The notes under the pieces were generated by a model. That model searched no databases and was not told the DNA's origin. It saw nothing but the letters and a program-made list of their open reading frames with translations. Below, one piece after another: positions 12,617-14,376 of a stretch of DNA of 14,376 nt. The stretch covers positions 1-14,376 of the forward strand of contig JADNYV010000846.1 in the NCBI GenBank assembly GCA_015501055.1. The letters are read 5' to 3'. This stretch comes from Mucidula mucida (Eukaryota > Basidiomycota > Agaricomycetes > Agaricales > Physalacriaceae). Position 1 is the first letter of the stretch. Each line of letters begins with the position of its first letter. Made by a program: the position numbers and the translations under genes.

Positions 12617-14376
12617 ATGAGCTCTTCATATCGACCGCTGCTGCGCCTGGAGCCGTCGGTGAACACGACAACGTAAGTTTCGTATCTGCTCTTCGTTCTG
12701 CACGTTGCTGACGTCGTACAGCGTCGTGACAACAACGACCACGACCACTACGCGCCCATTGCTCTGCCCCCGCTGCCACCGCCGTCGTCACCCAAAGATC
12801 CCAAGCTGTACCCGCTGGCACATGCCACGCTGCCCCAGTCACTCCGCCATTTTCCGTTGACGTTTCCCCGGTGGCGCGCGCGCAACATTCCGCGACGGTG
12901 ATGACGGTGATCAGGAGATGCAGGAGGAGCAGGAGCTCGCTTCCGGAGCCGGCTGGCGTATGCTGAAACGCGACGAGGACGCCGAGAACCAGTCTGTTGT
13001 CGGTCTTGCAGAGGCCATTGAGCGGTATGGCAAAAAGCGGTCTCATGGCGCAGAGGCGATGATGGAGGGTGTCGAGTCGACCTCGGAAATGGACTCGAGT
13101 CCGCCGCCGCCGCGTAAAAAGGCGCGATCCGTTGGTCTGCCGCCTATATCGACTATGAATGCAGCTGCCCCGCCTTCACCCTTACCATCACCGCATGGGT
13201 CCCCTCCACCTGAAACAATATGGCCTTCTGCTCCGCCTAGTGGCGCATCGTCCCCGTTACCGCAGGCTCCTCTGCAGCCTGACATGTCACTCGTGACGCT
13301 CATGACACTACCAAACCTCGTCGAAAGCTTTTCACACTTGCCTTCCCCGCTACAGTCTCACGTGCTTTTATCTCTGCTAAGACATTCCCAACTTCCGTAT
13401 TGCGCACACTGCACTCCGTTCTTACTCCCATTCTGGCCCGCGACTTCCTCACCCTCCTTCCTCCTGAGCTAGTCTCCATCATCCTCAGTTATCTCCCCTT
13501 CTCCGCCCTCGCCCGCGCCTCCCGAGTTTCAAAGTCGTGGCGCGCTATTATAGACTCGGATCCCGTGCTTTGGCGAGACCTCTTAATAAGTACGCGAATA
13601 TGGTTTGGCGGGCAGTCTGAAAACGCCTTTGCAAAGGCCGTCATGGCCCGTCGCCAACAGCAATATAAGATTCCTCCGGCTTTGCCTCTTCCTCATCCTT
13701 ACAAAATCCTCTTCAAGTCGCGTCACCTTACTCGAACTCGCTGGGTGAATAATGCTGACCCGAATCACATCTCCTTCCCGGCCCATGGATCATCAGTCGT
13801 CACATGCCTCATCTTCTCACATGGTCGTATAATATCTGCCTCCGACGACCATTCCATCCATGTCTATTGTCCTGTAACGGGCGAGATGCTTCGCTCACTC
13901 GACGGTCATGAAGGCGGGGTATGGGCGCTAGCAGCCACCAAAGACATCCTTGTCAGTGGCTCGACCGATCGGACTGTCAGGATATGGGACTTGTCAACAG
14001 GTCGTTGTACCCATGTCTTTGGCGGCCATACCAGCACAGTCCGCTGTTTAGCAATCGTCAAGCCAGAGTGGATCGATGTCGAAAACGAGCCTGGTGTTAT
14101 TACCAGGGAAAAGTGGCCAAAACGTCCAGTGATTGTCACTGGTAGTCGCGACCACTCATTGCGTGTTTGGACCCTTCCAAAGTCGGGCGAGCCCGAATAT
14201 AGGTGTTATGAGGAAACCGACATGGATCCCACGGACGTTTCGGTGACTCATTCCATGCAGCATTCAAGACTTTTCTAATTGTATTGGCAGGATGCTCTTG
14301 AGAACCCGTATCATAGAGTACATCTCGAAGGCCACGACCACGCCGTAAGAGCGTTAGCCGCAAGAGGTCGCACCCT
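12617..14376 (+). CDS. CDC4-like F-box/WD40 SCF substrate receptor, 3' truncated, with frameshifts
   Basis: By family, the substrate-recognition subunit of an SCF ubiquitin ligase: the F-box binds Skp1 and the WD40 propeller binds phosphorylated targets. Exon 1 is 12617-12672 (ATG, MSSSYRPLL...), intron 12673-12721 (GTAAGT..TACAG), exon 2 12722-14242, intron 14243-14290, exon 3 from 14291 past the window end. Seen in order: a poly-Thr tract (TVVTTTTTTT) across the first junction; a Pro/Ser-rich disordered part with basic patches (PPRKKARS); a helical dimerisation-like segment before the F-box; an F-box around LLPPELVSIILSYLPFSALA (about 13457-13585); then WD repeats (VSGSTDRTVRIWDL, VTGSRDHSLRVWTL) and the start of another. 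Oddity: three single-base frame changes, near 12748 (one base short), 12866 (one extra C in CCCC) and 13396 (one base short in CTTCCGTATTG). None can be an intron. It is either a decaying gene or sequence error. The gene name is by family resemblance only; Met30/SconB-type relatives are possible. Confidence 0.8.

Noticed and set aside
12403..12711. Plus-strand frame at the CDC4-like 5' end that splices in phase to the YAPIALPPL segment
   Set aside because: Possible (ATG at 12517), but the other exon 1 frame ends ...NTT and joins to TVVTTTTTTT, which fits the poly-Thr tract remembered from this family. Kept only as an alternative.

Overview
The window reads as nuclear DNA of a filamentous basidiomycete, most likely an Agaricomycete mushroom. 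Evidence: about 20 short introns of 45-60 nt with GT..AG ends, very small exons, a fungal Zn2Cys6 regulator, and protein families whose closest remembered relatives are agaricomycete. No bacterial features (operons, Shine-Dalgarno sites) are present. Family assignments come from motif recognition, not a database search.

Layout. 1-1154: no gene, but a strong hairpin at 918-952. 1155-3135 (minus): a nine-exon flavin-dependent halogenase, open throughout once spliced, whose initiator ATG is not visible. 3136-4048: intergenic, with two everted CGG-type sites at 3447-3477. 4049-7424 (minus): a complete 13-exon, 922-residue Zn2Cys6 transcription factor of the type often labelled PrtT-like in basidiomycetes. 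7425-7456: a G-rich run against its start codon. 7457-12616: about 5.2 kb without a convincing gene, containing several hairpins and palindromes. 12617 to the window end (plus): the 5' part of a CDC4-like F-box/WD40 gene, with three apparent single-base frameshifts and truncated by the window edge.

Function. The regulator and the halogenase lie in tandem on the same strand, so the halogenase may be a tailoring enzyme for a chlorinated or brominated secondary metabolite, and the regulator might or might not control it. No polyketide synthase, terpene synthase, NRPS, P450 or transporter is in the window, so a biosynthetic cluster is not shown. The CDC4-like gene is an SCF ubiquitin-ligase substrate receptor by family and has no evident link to the other two.

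The exon models of the halogenase and regulator are strongly supported: independently chosen splice sites give totals divisible by three (1560 nt and 2769 nt) and continuous family-like protein. I did not find a clearly new multi-gene system. The oddities most worth checking are the broken CDC4-like frame, the missing halogenase ATG, the 11-nt microexon, in-frame retainable introns, and the hairpins in gene-free DNA.
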